Below, one piece after another: positions 16,919 to 24,691 of a stretch of 64,000 nucleotides of DNA. The DNA is from Paenibacillus sp. FSL H8-0332 (lineage in GTDB: Bacteria; Bacillota; Bacilli; Paenibacillales; Paenibacillaceae), in the NCBI RefSeq assembly GCF_037963835.1, contig NZ_CP150145.1, forward strand, positions 4,464,001 through 4,528,000. The letters are read 5' to 3'. Position numbers and translations under genes: made by a program. The notes under the pieces were generated by a model. It ran no database searches and was not told where the DNA came from. It saw nothing but the letters and a program-made list of their open reading frames with translations. Every line of letters begins with the position of its first letter. Position 1 is the first letter of the stretch.

Positions 16919-16987
16919 AATTGGAGAAACGTATCTTAATTTATGAGTTTCGGGGAAATTGGTTGAAGCAAGTGGAAAAAGCGGTTC
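16919..16987. repeat. Dispersed intergenic repeat, left fragment (copy A)
   Basis: It contains the core AAACGTATCTTAATT (16927-16941) preceded by AATTGGAG and followed by CAAGTGGAAAAA at 16969. The same core occurs at 34065-34079 and 44352-44366. The insertion sequence starts immediately after this fragment. Confidence 0.65.
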
Positions 16988-17043
16988 GGCCCCCTAATTA
17001 TGGAGACATTCTGCTAAAAACTCGTGTTTTCGCAGGATCTTGT

Positions 17044-17928
17044 TTACAGCTTTATTTCTATCGGTTTTAGCTTGCCTGCTTTCCATGCGGCGTGGTATTG
17101 CTTGGGGCTCATGCGCTGCAAACTGCCATGAAAACGGCGCTCGTTGTAAAAATTAATATAAACTGCGACCGCTTCATAGGCTTCTTCAAACGTTTCAAAG
17201 TACCTTTTCGTGTACAAATCTCTCTCCAAAATACTGTGAAACGACTCAATGTAGGCGTTCATATTCGGCGTTTTTGGAGGAATCCGCTCATGCTCCAGAG
17301 GACGCTGCGTTTCCGCACACAGCTCGCCAAAGACGTCGCTTAGGAATTGCGGGCCGTTATCGGAACGGATCACCGGTGAGGGATCTCCAGGCTGTAAACG
17401 TCGGCCCAGCGCCTCCCTTAACGTGGCACAGACTTGCTTCGCTGTACAGCTCGCGCCCACGTGGTAGCCGACGATACAGCGGTCAAACACATCAATCATA
17501 TCAAAGATAAAAAAGAAGCGGTCGTAGCCATGAATGTATCCATATTTAATGTCAATCTGCCAGAGTTGGTTGGGGCCGGTGACCACTCGATTTCGCGCTA
17601 AACGTCGAGGGTATTTTAGGTTCCTCACCGGCTTTTTCTGAAGCAATCCGAGCTTCTTGCACAGCCGGTACGCCTTCTTGTGGTTGAGGATTAAGCCCTG
17701 CTGGACCGATAGGGCATACGCCAGGTTCCGGTAGCCATAGCCGTTCTCCTCGCCCTCTACCAGCTCACTCAGCCACTCCTCGATCTGTAGGTCACTGACC
17801 CGCAGACCGCCGGTAGTGAGGGAATAGGCGGGGATCGGACGACCCGAAGTCACGACCGCATCCGGGGCACTCCAAAGCCCCAGGAAACGTTTTTTATGCG
17901 CATAATAGGTGGAAGGTTGAACCTCCAC
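17044..17928 (-). CDS. IS3-family transposase OrfB (DDE integrase domain)
   Basis: The 294 residues from the first internal Met comprise an HTH_21-like region and an rve integrase core. The catalytic acidic residues are the first Asp in WQIDIKYGY, the second in IRSDNGPQF and Glu in NAYIESFHSILERD. The frame continues upstream without a stop to at least 18018 (KKSQPRLQDKLELADEAIKRG), so the functional product is probably an OrfA-OrfB fusion made by -1 frameshifting. All core motifs look intact, so the element may be active. Confidence 0.93.
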   Translation of the reverse strand: MEVQPSTYYAHKKRFLGLWSAPDAVVTSGRPIPAYSLTTGGLRVSDLQIEEWLSELVEGEENGYGYRNLAYALSVQQGLILNHKKAYRLCKKLGLLQKKPVRNLKYPRRLARNRVVTGPNQLWQIDIKYGYIHGYDRFFFIFDMIDVFDRCIVGYHVGASCTAKQVCATLREALGRRLQPGDPSPVIRSDNGPQFLSDVFGELCAETQRPLEHERIPPKTPNMNAYIESFHSILERDLYTKRYFETFEEAYEAVAVYINFYNERRFHGSLQRMSPKQYHAAWKAGKLKPIEIKL

Positions 17929-17954
17929 GATACGTAGAACCAGTGTAGCCGAAT

Positions 17955-18018
17955 AACCCCGCTTTATCGCTTCGTCGGCCAGTTCGAGTTTGTCTTGTAA
18001 GCGGGGTTGGCTTTTTTT
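17955..18018 (-). promoter_or_regulatory. Programmed -1 frameshift signal between orfA and orfB
   Basis: On the minus strand the orfA frame reads TTA AAA AAA GCC, giving the slippery heptamer A AAA AAA (18012-18018). Four bases downstream begins AACCCCGCTT (17999-18008), which pairs perfectly over ten bases with AAGCGGGGTT (17955-17964). Slipping back one base enters the open orfB frame. This is the standard arrangement in IS3 elements. Confidence 0.8.
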
Positions 18019-18302
18019 AAGAGTTCACGCAGCAGTTCGATTTCCAGATCCTTTTCACCCAATAACTTAATGGCCGTCTCCATCTTCGTCTCCAGATCTT
18101 GGACACGCTCCGCATCTTCAATCCGTTCTTGGACGGACGGAGTGGCCTCTTCTCCAAATCGTTCTTTGTAGAACTTCACCCAATTGGCAATGGTGCTGGG
18201 AGAGACGGAATACTTTCGGGCCAGGAAGGAAACCTTGGTTCCATTGATCGCTTCTTGGGCTACTTTGATCCGCTGTTCGTCATACAACTTGTTGCTTCTC
18301 AT
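17964..18302 (-). CDS. IS3-family transposase OrfA (helix-turn-helix)
   Basis: The 112-residue product has an HTH_Tnp_1 region (ARKYSVSPSTIANWVKFYKE) and a C-terminal leucine-zipper-like helix (LETKMETAIKLLGEKDLEIE). It would bind the element's ends and allow multimerisation. The start at 18302 is preferred because GAGGGAG lies eight bases upstream; a GTG at 18311 is an alternative. It ends in the frameshift region. Confidence 0.9.
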   Translation of the reverse strand: MRSNKLYDEQRIKVAQEAINGTKVSFLARKYSVSPSTIANWVKFYKERFGEEATPSVQERIEDAERVQDLETKMETAIKLLGEKDLEIELLRELLKKANPAYKTNSNWPTKR

Positions 18303-18367
18303 CGGCTCCACTCCCTCTTCTTAGTGTACCTCTTACATGTCAAGGTCTCCACTTTGATTAGGGGGCT

Positions 18368-18510
18368 TAAGAGAAAGGGCATTTAATTTGTTTAATTTCA
18401 CCACATTAGTGATAACGTGTATAATTAAGTGTCGTTTTTCCAACTACTGTCTCAACAACGCTCATTCGTCTAGCAGCAAGTGGAGGAAATCCATCTATCA
18501 ACCTATCCCC
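18368..18510. repeat. Dispersed intergenic repeat, right fragment (copy A continued)
   Basis: TTTTTCCAACTACTGTC..., and AGCAAGTGGAGGAAATCCA at 18475-18493, correspond to TTTATCCAACTGTTACC and AGCAAGTGGAGGAATTCCA in the uninterrupted copy at 44462-44524. This is the right half of the repeat split by the insertion sequence. Confidence 0.6.
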
Positions 18511-18525
18511 TCCACTCGCGCCCTC

Positions 18526-19059
18526 CTACCCGAACACCAGCAGACAAACAGCAATGGCAGCGATAAAGCCGACGATGTCCGAGAACAGGCCCACTTTCAG
18601 GGCATAGCGGCCGTTACGGATGCCCACGGCGCCGAAATACACAGTCAACACATACAGGGTGGTATCTGTGCTGCCCTGTATAGTAGAAGCAATCATACCG
18701 ATGAGAGAGTCCGGGCCGTGGACGCGGATCAGGTCTGTGGTATAGGCAAGTGATCCAGTGCCCGTCAGCGGGCGCAGGAGACCGAGCGGAAGCACCTCTG
18801 ACGGAATACCCAGTCCCTCCATCAGAGGGCTTACAAAGCCCATGAGGAAGTCCAGCGCACCGGAGGCACGGAACACACTGATCGCCACCAGCATGCCGAC
18901 CAGATGGGGGATAATCGCAATGGCGGTACCGAACCCGTCCTTCGCCCCCTCCACGAAAGATTCATAGACCGGAACCTTGCGCGTGAAGGCATACAGCGGA
19001 ATAAAGGTGACCATTACCGGAATCGCCCAGGCAGAGATCAGACTGATCAGTTGTAACAC
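18526..19059 (-). CDS. spmB: Spore maturation protein B
   Basis: This 177-residue membrane protein of the nucleoside-recognition (Gate) domain family has about five hydrophobic segments. The motif FRASGALDFLMG and the segment RPLTGTGSLAYTTDLI are typical of SpmB. SpmA and SpmB are required for full spore core dehydration and heat resistance. It follows spmA with a six-base spacer. Length matches B. subtilis SpmB (about 178). Confidence 0.93.
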   Translation of the reverse strand: MLQLISLISAWAIPVMVTFIPLYAFTRKVPVYESFVEGAKDGFGTAIAIIPHLVGMLVAISVFRASGALDFLMGFVSPLMEGLGIPSEVLPLGLLRPLTGTGSLAYTTDLIRVHGPDSLIGMIASTIQGSTDTTLYVLTVYFGAVGIRNGRYALKVGLFSDIVGFIAAIAVCLLVFG

Positions 19060-19065
19060 GGACGG

Positions 19066-19737
19066 TCACCCTTTCACCGAAGATTGTGGAAGCGCCCCGC
19101 TCCCGGTCGCCGGGCCTGTCCCGGTCTTCAGAACCGGCGGCGGTCCGGGCGGCCTGCGGAGCAGGGTCAGGCGGCGGAAAAGCCTGTCTGCAGCAATCGC
19201 TGCCAGGGTAGCCACCGCCGTCGCCGCCAGCGTGGTCCCGACGATGGCCGCCGGGTCCGCCGATCCGTAATTCAGCCGGATCGCAATCAGGGTCGCCGGA
19301 ATCAGGGTGATGCTGGCAGTGTTCAGCGCAAGCAGTGTACACATCGCTGGTGTAGCCGTCTCCTTATCCGGGTTCAGTGTCTGGAGCTCCTGCATCGCCT
19401 TAATGCCCATTGGAGTGGCCGCATTCCCCAGCCCCAGCAGGTTGGCGCTCATATTGGAGAGGATGTAGCCGATTGCGGGATGCCCTTTGGGCACATCCGG
19501 GAATAGAAAGGAGACAACCGGACCCAGCACTCTGGAGATTTTCTTCAGCAGGTCGGCATCCTCCGCAATCCGCATAATTCCCAGCCAGAACACCAGCACG
19601 CTGATCAGCCCGAAGCTGACGGTCACTCCGCTCTTCGCACCATCGAATACGGCGGCGGTGAATTCGTTCATCCGTCCGTTAACCGCCGCAAAGCCAAACC
19701 CGATCAGAATCATCCCCAGCCAGATTCCATTTAACAT
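19066..19737 (-). CDS. spmA: Spore maturation protein A
   Basis: This 223-residue membrane protein is the partner of SpmB. It contains WLGIMRIAEDADLL, the LSNMSANLLGLGNAATPMG motif and several membrane segments, all characteristic of SpmA. The C-terminus is about 25 residues longer than usual and rich in Pro and Gly. It lies 26 bases after dacB in a dacB-spmA-spmB order identical to B. subtilis, where these genes act in the mother cell under SigE. Confidence 0.93.
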   Translation of the reverse strand: MLNGIWLGMILIGFGFAAVNGRMNEFTAAVFDGAKSGVTVSFGLISVLVFWLGIMRIAEDADLLKKISRVLGPVVSFLFPDVPKGHPAIGYILSNMSANLLGLGNAATPMGIKAMQELQTLNPDKETATPAMCTLLALNTASITLIPATLIAIRLNYGSADPAAIVGTTLAATAVATLAAIAADRLFRRLTLLRRPPGPPPVLKTGTGPATGSGALPQSSVKG

Positions 19738-19763
19738 GGTTATCCCCTCCCCCGCTTCATTCT

Positions 19764-21050
19764 TTATCCCCCCGTATGGAACAACGCCCGCAGCGCACTG
19801 CCGAACGCCTGCAGCCAGTTGCCCGCCGGATAGGCGGTGGCGCTCGCAGCGTTGTATTTTTCCACATACGGTGAGGTCTCCGGCGGAAGCTGGCTAGGCG
19901 TGTACACCGGAACCCGCCCAATCTCCTTATCTCCCAGCTGCAAAATAATCACACCTCTGAGCCCGAAGTTAAGATCACCCTCACTCCCACTGGCATTCAC
20001 ACTAGCCCTACCCGCACCTGCACTTACACTGGAGCCTACACCTGCACTCCCTGCACTCCCCGTACCCGCAGCACCGCCACCCGCAGAAGCCTGCGGATCT
20101 GCACTAAGCTCCAGCTTGTTGACGAGCCTGGCTTCCTCCCCCTGACCAAGCGGATACGCGAAAGCTTTGCCGGTCACCAGACTGTAGCCTTTGACGGCTT
20201 CACCCCGCTCGACCAGCGTCTTCAGAGGATAGTGGTTGAAGCCGAAGTCCAGCAGCGAGGCATGGTCGTTCCAGTCATTGCCGTCGTTCAGCGTAACCGC
20301 CACGAGCTGCTGCCCGTCCCTTGTAGCGGAGCTGACCAGGCACCGCAGCGCTTTTTTGGTATACCCCGTCTTCACCCCGTCCGCCCCTTCGTAGAGGCGC
20401 AGCATCTTGTTTTTGTTGCTCCACTTGTAGTCCCACTTCTCATAAGGATTGTCCGCCGTCTTCTCTTTGGTCGCTACAATCTCCTTGAATACCGGGTTAT
20501 GCATCGCATAAGCGGTCAATACGGCCAGATCATTCGCACTGGAAAAGTGGCCTTCTGCATCTAATCCATGCGGATTGGCAAAATGCGTATTTTTCAAATT
20601 CAGCTCCTGCGCCTTGGCATTCATCAGGTAAACGAACCCCTGCTCCGAACCTCCGACATGCTCGGCAATTGCAGTTGCTGCATCATTACCGGAGCGCAGC
20701 ATCAGCCCATAGAGCATATCCTTCAGCGTCATTTCCTCGCCCATTTTGAGGTACAGAGAGGAGCCCTCCTTGGCAAAAGCATTTTTACCTACCTTGACCT
20801 TCGACGTAATATCGCTGTTCTCTATCGCCACAAGAGCGGTCATAATTTTGGTCAGACTGGCAATAAGCATAGGTTCATCCCCGCGGCTGCTGTACAGAAT
20901 TCTTCCGGATGTCACATCAATCAGCGCCGCCGCCCTGGCATGAGTGGAGATCGAACGGTTCTCTGCACTAACGGCAGACACCGGTACCAGCGCAAGCAAC
21001 AGCGCACACAACAGTAAGGACAGCATAGATTTTCGGGTTAATATCTTCAT
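19764..21050 (-). CDS. dacB: Sporulation D-alanyl-D-alanine carboxypeptidase (DacB type)
   Basis: This 428-residue secreted penicillin-binding protein trims stem peptides and limits cross-linking of spore cortex. It has a signal peptide (about 1-29, ending in VSAVSA), Ser65-Leu-Thr-Lys68 as nucleophile motif, Ser120-Gly-Asn122 and Lys227-Thr-Gly229. After the peptidase domain there is a Gly/Ala/Ser-rich low-complexity insert (about 320-365), making it longer than B. subtilis DacB. The start at 21050 is six bases after GGAGG. Its place before spmAB supports DacB over DacA/DacF. Confidence 0.9.
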   Translation of the reverse strand: MKILTRKSMLSLLLCALLLALVPVSAVSAENRSISTHARAAALIDVTSGRILYSSRGDEPMLIASLTKIMTALVAIENSDITSKVKVGKNAFAKEGSSLYLKMGEEMTLKDMLYGLMLRSGNDAATAIAEHVGGSEQGFVYLMNAKAQELNLKNTHFANPHGLDAEGHFSSANDLAVLTAYAMHNPVFKEIVATKEKTADNPYEKWDYKWSNKNKMLRLYEGADGVKTGYTKKALRCLVSSATRDGQQLVAVTLNDGNDWNDHASLLDFGFNHYPLKTLVERGEAVKGYSLVTGKAFAYPLGQGEEARLVNKLELSADPQASAGGGAAGTGSAGSAGVGSSVSAGAGRASVNASGSEGDLNFGLRGVIILQLGDKEIGRVPVYTPSQLPPETSPYVEKYNAASATAYPAGNWLQAFGSALRALFHTGG

Positions 21051-21163
21051 GTTCATCCTCCGGCTTCTTATCCGTTCCTTACGCAACGGTTCATCAGTCT
21101 TGCCTGGTTGTACAAGTGTATGCGGTGCAGAGGGCAGGTATGTCCTATCCTCTATCATCCGGC

Positions 21164-21197
21164 AAAAAAGGGATACCACCCTCTAAGGTGATATCCC
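21164..21197 (-). terminator. Terminator between ytfJ and dacB
   Basis: On the minus strand GGGATATCACCT pairs with the complementary AGGTG/TATCCC arm, followed by six T residues. It separates ytfJ transcription from the dacB operon. Confidence 0.8.
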
Positions 21198-21240
21198 CGC
21201 TAATTTGTTATTTCCTTGTATCCTAATGTGTTGACGTACC

Positions 21241-21735
21241 CTAATGCGCTGACGAATGATCCGATGAGCCGGACCCGGTCTCCACAACGGTTTTGGTTAC
21301 CTTCGAGCCGGGAATGTCTGAAGCTTCGGGAACCATGCCGGGCTGGAACATATTCTGGATTTTGTCGAGCAGGTTAGGCGTGGCATCAATGATTTTCTCG
21401 AACAGATGCGTCTGATTATCCAGCGGCACAATATGTACCCCTTCCCTGCCAACGACCAGAAAAGCGATTGGACGAATGGACACGCCGCCCCCGCTGCCGC
21501 CCCCGAAGGGAAGCATTTTGACACCGGACCCGCTGCTGTTCACGCCCGGAGCCTCATCCTCCACCCTGAAGTCACTGCCGCCTGCTGCGAAACCGAACGT
21601 CACCTTGCTAATCGGCAGAATGACTGTGCCATCGGGCGTTTCAACCGGATCTCCAACAATTGTATTTACATCAACCATGCCTTTAATATTTTCCATTGCG
21701 GTCTGCATTAGACCTTGAATCGGATGATCTGACAT
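21241..21735 (-). CDS. ytfJ: GerW/YtfJ family spore protein
   Basis: This 164-residue protein has the conserved core VDVNTIVGDPVETPDGTVILPISKV followed by the Gly-rich GGGSGGG segment and PIAFLVVGREGVHIVPL. In B. subtilis the homologue (GerW, YtfJ) is a spore protein linked to germination. AGGAGGAG precedes the start. The gene follows a DUF2953 gene, as ytfI precedes ytfJ in B. subtilis. A terminator follows. Confidence 0.9.
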   Translation of the reverse strand: MSDHPIQGLMQTAMENIKGMVDVNTIVGDPVETPDGTVILPISKVTFGFAAGGSDFRVEDEAPGVNSSGSGVKMLPFGGGSGGGVSIRPIAFLVVGREGVHIVPLDNQTHLFEKIIDATPNLLDKIQNMFQPGMVPEASDIPGSKVTKTVVETGSGSSDHSSAH

Positions 21736-21817
21736 TGTTTGTCTCCTCCTTGAGTGTATATAAAAATGTACCTGCAGTATTTAGCTTGCCCACTATGGAT
21801 TGGAGTATGTAGTTTTT

Positions 21818-22516
21818 TTAGGAATACTCACGGCTCAGCAATTTCTTCCACCGGCCCAGGCCGCCTTCCACCTTCGAGACACGGCGCAGCAGGAGTAGCC
21901 CCGCATAGAGCGCATATCCGGCTGACAGTTTACCGGCACAGACCGCTTCCGTTGCAAAAGACGGCTCATCCCGAAACACGGGAGCCACAAATATCCTCGG
22001 ATTGTGCATCAGACGGACGAAGCAGGATACGGCTCCGATCATTGTCCATTTAAAACCCCATAAGGCCCCTACCGCCGTGGCGGTTGTTGCAGCATCCCCC
22101 AGGGAGAAGTCCGTAGACCAGTCGAATTGCGAAATTTTCACATGGGACAAGGTACCTCTCAGCCATTTTTTCAGCCCACGGGTGGCCTTAAGTGCAGTGC
22201 GTATGTTCTTTAGCCAATTCGTCACAGATTCCTTATCGACCTGTTGTTCCTTCTCGCTGTCCCGCTTCACCGGCGCCATTCCGCTTTTCTCCACCTTGAG
22301 CTTAATTCCCTGTTCGATACTCTGGAAGACCAGCGCGGGCACCTCATAATGAAATTTAACGAGGCCATATACAGCTTTGATATCGAATTCGATGCGGTCA
22401 TCCTTGCCCAGCCTGCGTACATGGAAGTGAAAATGAATCGATGACGCCAGAACCAGCAGGAACAGCAGAATAACGAGCAGCAGCAGGATTAAGGGTATTG
22501 CTAACCATAACGTCAC
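21818..22516 (-). CDS. DUF2953 membrane-anchored protein (YtfI-like)
   Basis: The 232-residue protein begins with a strong hydrophobic segment (LILLLLVILLFLLVLASSI), then FHFHVRRLGKDDRIEFDIKAVYGLVKFHYEVP, typical of DUF2953. The middle is charged and the C-terminal part has FDWSTDFSLGDAATTAT. The likely start is GTG at 22516, eight bases after GGAGG; the upstream TTG at 22531 would place this site inside the gene. Pairing with ytfJ suggests a sporulation role. Biochemical function is unknown. Confidence 0.8.
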   Translation of the reverse strand: MTLWLAIPLILLLLVILLFLLVLASSIHFHFHVRRLGKDDRIEFDIKAVYGLVKFHYEVPALVFQSIEQGIKLKVEKSGMAPVKRDSEKEQQVDKESVTNWLKNIRTALKATRGLKKWLRGTLSHVKISQFDWSTDFSLGDAATTATAVGALWGFKWTMIGAVSCFVRLMHNPRIFVAPVFRDEPSFATEAVCAGKLSAGYALYAGLLLLRRVSKVEGGLGRWKKLLSREYS

Positions 22517-22628
22517 ACGTTTAACCTCCAAGCAGCCTTTAGAATAATAAATGTGGAGCCTCTGGATTAGTATGGCAATTACGTCTGGATAACATTCGGT
22601 GATTTCGCAAAAATCTCCATTTTTTCAT

Positions 22629-22664
22629 GAAAAAATGCCGCTGCCCCGGAGGGGACAACGGCAT
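22629..22664 (-). terminator. Terminator after scpB
   Basis: On the minus strand ATGCCGTTGTCCCC pairs with GGGGCAGCGGCAT, followed by TTTTTT. It ends the rib/scp transcription unit. Confidence 0.88.
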
Positions 22665-22691
22665 CTCTATCACAGCGGCAGTCCGCTGTGG

Positions 22692-23288
22692 TTATTCCGG
22701 CTCATCAAAAGTCATCTGGCTGTCCAGCTTGCTGAACAACAGCTGGGTCTCCTCTTCCAGACCCTCGGAGGTATCGAAACTCGACGGCTCCGGCAGCTCC
22801 TTCAGGCTGGCCAGCCCGAAGCTGTCCAGGAAGGACTTGGTCGTGCCGTACAGAATCGGACGCCCGACAGCCTCCGCCCGGCCTACCTCGTGGATCAGAT
22901 CCTTGTTGCCCAGCGTATGGATGGCCCGTTCGGATTTGACGCCCCGGATCTCCTCGATCTCCACTCTCGTGATCGGCTGACGGTAAGCCACTATCGCGAG
23001 TGTCTCAAGCGCCGCCTGGGACAGGGATGATCTGGAGGGCGAATACGCCAGACGCTCGAAATACTGCGCATGCTCCGGGAGTGTCGCCAGCCGGTAATTA
23101 CCGGCAATCTGCACCACCTGAAGCCCACGGCTCTGTGAGTGGTAATCTTCTCTTAAATCTTCCAGCGCCCTGGAAGCCAGATCGGGCCGCTGCTCGGTAA
23201 TCTCGGCAATCTGCCGGACCGACAGACCTTCATCGCCTGACAGAAAGAGCAGGCCTTCAATAATTGATTTCAGCGTGTTGTAATCCAT
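22692..23288 (-). CDS. scpB: Segregation and condensation protein B
   Basis: This 198-residue winged-helix protein binds ScpA in the SMC condensin complex that organises and segregates the chromosome. The ScpB signature AALETLAIVAYRQPITRVEIEEIRG is present and followed by DLIHEVGRAEAVGRPILYGTT. The start at 23288 is supported by GAGGAGAGG upstream and by homology (MDYNTLKSIIEGLLFLSGDEG). It overlaps the end of scpA by 32 bases. Confidence 0.95.
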   Translation of the reverse strand: MDYNTLKSIIEGLLFLSGDEGLSVRQIAEITEQRPDLASRALEDLREDYHSQSRGLQVVQIAGNYRLATLPEHAQYFERLAYSPSRSSLSQAALETLAIVAYRQPITRVEIEEIRGVKSERAIHTLGNKDLIHEVGRAEAVGRPILYGTTKSFLDSFGLASLKELPEPSSFDTSEGLEEETQLLFSKLDSQMTFDEPE

Positions 23289-24048
23289 GGGTATCCTCTC
23301 CTCCTCTCCATTCCATGACAATATCCTCAAATAATTTCTCCTGGTAACAGACAATCGCCTTCATCTTCATCAGCTCCAGGATAGCCAGGAAGGTGACCAC
23401 AATCTCATGCCGGGCCATCTCGTCGTGCAGCAGGGATGAGAACCGTACTCTGCCTCCGGTCCCTTTGCGCTGCAGGGCTTCCGATACCTCACGAATCCGG
23501 TCCTTGACCGAGATCTCATCCCGGGTGATGCGCTGGTATGAGGTGCGCCGGGCAGCCTTGCTTAGCGCCTTGCGGAACGCAGCGATCAGATCAGCGGTAT
23601 GCAGACCCTTGAGTGTATTGTCCGTCTGCGCAGGAACGAAGGGGCCCAGGTCTTCCGGCTCCTTCGTAAAAATCAGGCTGCGCTCGCTCTCCATATCCAG
23701 CAGCTGCACCGCGATGCTTTTGAACTTGCGGTATTCAATCAGGCGCTGTACCAGCTCCGCACGCGGATCATAGCCGTCATCCTCATAATAATCGAAGTCC
23801 TCGATTTCAATGACGGGCGGCTTCGGCAGCAGCATTTTGCTCTTAATCGACAGGAGAGTGGCCGCCATCACCAGAAATTCACTGGTAATATCCAGCTCCA
23901 GCTCCTTCATTCCCTGTAGGAATTCCATATACTGCTCGGTGATCTCGCTGACCGGAATGTCCTGGATGTCGATTTCCGCCTTGTCAATCAGATGCAAGAG
24001 CAGATCGAGCGGACCTTCGAACGTCTCCAGCTTGTACAATACAGTCAC
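23257..24048 (-). CDS. scpA: Segregation and condensation protein A
   Basis: This 263-residue kleisin subunit of the SMC-ScpAB condensin bridges the SMC head domains. The N-terminus YKLETFEGPLDLLLHLIDKAEIDI and the C-terminal winged helix (VVTFLAILELMKMKAIVCYQ) are typical. It overlaps scpB. In B. subtilis ribT and ypuF stand between ribH and scpB; here only a 133-bp spacer without ribT separates ribH and scpA. Confidence 0.95.
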   Translation of the reverse strand: MTVLYKLETFEGPLDLLLHLIDKAEIDIQDIPVSEITEQYMEFLQGMKELELDITSEFLVMAATLLSIKSKMLLPKPPVIEIEDFDYYEDDGYDPRAELVQRLIEYRKFKSIAVQLLDMESERSLIFTKEPEDLGPFVPAQTDNTLKGLHTADLIAAFRKALSKAARRTSYQRITRDEISVKDRIREVSEALQRKGTGGRVRFSSLLHDEMARHEIVVTFLAILELMKMKAIVCYQEKLFEDIVMEWRGGEDTHGLQHAEINY

Positions 24049-24181
24049 GCGGTTTCCTCCAGCCCAAAAAAAGTAAAGTGCAGCGCCGCATGGACGCTAC
24101 ACAAGTAGAAAGATCTATGTTCATGCTTTCTTCTCATACTTATAAATAAGCACGACTTACGCTCTTTCGTCAAGAGGCGTA

Positions 24182-24649
24182 TTATTTAAACAGCTTGTTC
24201 AGGTTCGCCATTTCGATGGCGGCAGTCGCTGCATCCCAGCCTTTATTGCCGGCTTTGGTCCCCGAGCGCTCAATGGCCTGTTCAATATTCTCCGTCGTAA
24301 CCACACCGAAAATGGTCGGAACACCGGTCTTAAGATTAATCGCTGCCACACCTTTGGCAACTTCGTTGCACACATAATCATAGTGTGTTGTAGATCCGCG
24401 AATAACTGTACCCAGCGTGATTACAGCGTCGTACTTGCCGCTTTCAGCCATTTTTTGGGCAATCAGCGGAATTTCGAATACGCCCGGTACCCAGGCCACA
24501 TCCACTTCATCATCGGCGGCGCCGTGGCGCTTGAAGGCATCGAGGGCCCCCGAGAGCAGCTTGCTGGTAATGAATTCATTGAAACGTCCTACAACAACCC
24601 CATATTTCAAGCCCTCAGATACTAAGTGTCCTTCAAAATAATTCGGCAT
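24182..24649 (-). CDS. ribH: 6,7-dimethyl-8-ribityllumazine synthase
   Basis: This 155-residue enzyme condenses 5-amino-6-ribitylaminouracil with dihydroxybutanone phosphate, the penultimate riboflavin step, and forms a 60-subunit capsid in Bacillaceae. Motifs are VGRFNEFITSKLLSGA, PGVFEIPLIAQKM and GSTTHYDYVCNEVAKG with the catalytic His. The start at 24649 (MPNYFEG) matches family N-termini; in-frame ATG 24658 and TTG 24661 lie closer to GAAGGG, so the exact start is uncertain. Confidence 0.95.
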   Translation of the reverse strand: MPNYFEGHLVSEGLKYGVVVGRFNEFITSKLLSGALDAFKRHGAADDEVDVAWVPGVFEIPLIAQKMAESGKYDAVITLGTVIRGSTTHYDYVCNEVAKGVAAINLKTGVPTIFGVVTTENIEQAIERSGTKAGNKGWDAATAAIEMANLNKLFK

Positions 24650-24691
24650 GCTACTCATCAACCCTTCGTGTATAGGATAGGTAATCTATGA

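Larger units (their letters stand above)
16455..16988. other. Intergenic region rich in hairpins, no gene recognised
   Basis: The 534-bp stretch contains several strong inverted repeats and the left part of a dispersed repeat (separate entries). No open frame with a ribosome binding site is convincing. It may contain an unrecognised structured RNA or be a set of decayed repeats. Confidence 0.5.
16989..18367 (-). mobile_element. IS3-family insertion sequence
   Basis: The element is about 1.38 kb with terminal inverted repeats. The left end reads GGCCCCCTAATTATGGAGAC (from 16988/16989). The right end, read inward on the other strand, is AGCCCCCTAATCAAAGTGGAGAC (to 18367), matching with a two-base gap. 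It encodes orfA and orfB in overlapping frames with a frameshift signal. A target-site duplication is not clear. Flanks on both sides match halves of a repeat seen complete at 44.34-44.54 kb, so the element interrupts one copy. Confidence 0.88.

Noticed and set aside
16455..16988. Possible 6S, SRP, RNase P or T-box RNA in the hairpin-rich spacer
   Set aside because: Signature segments of these RNAs (for example GGAAGGAAGCAGC or TGGTACCGCG) were not found, so no specific RNA is named.
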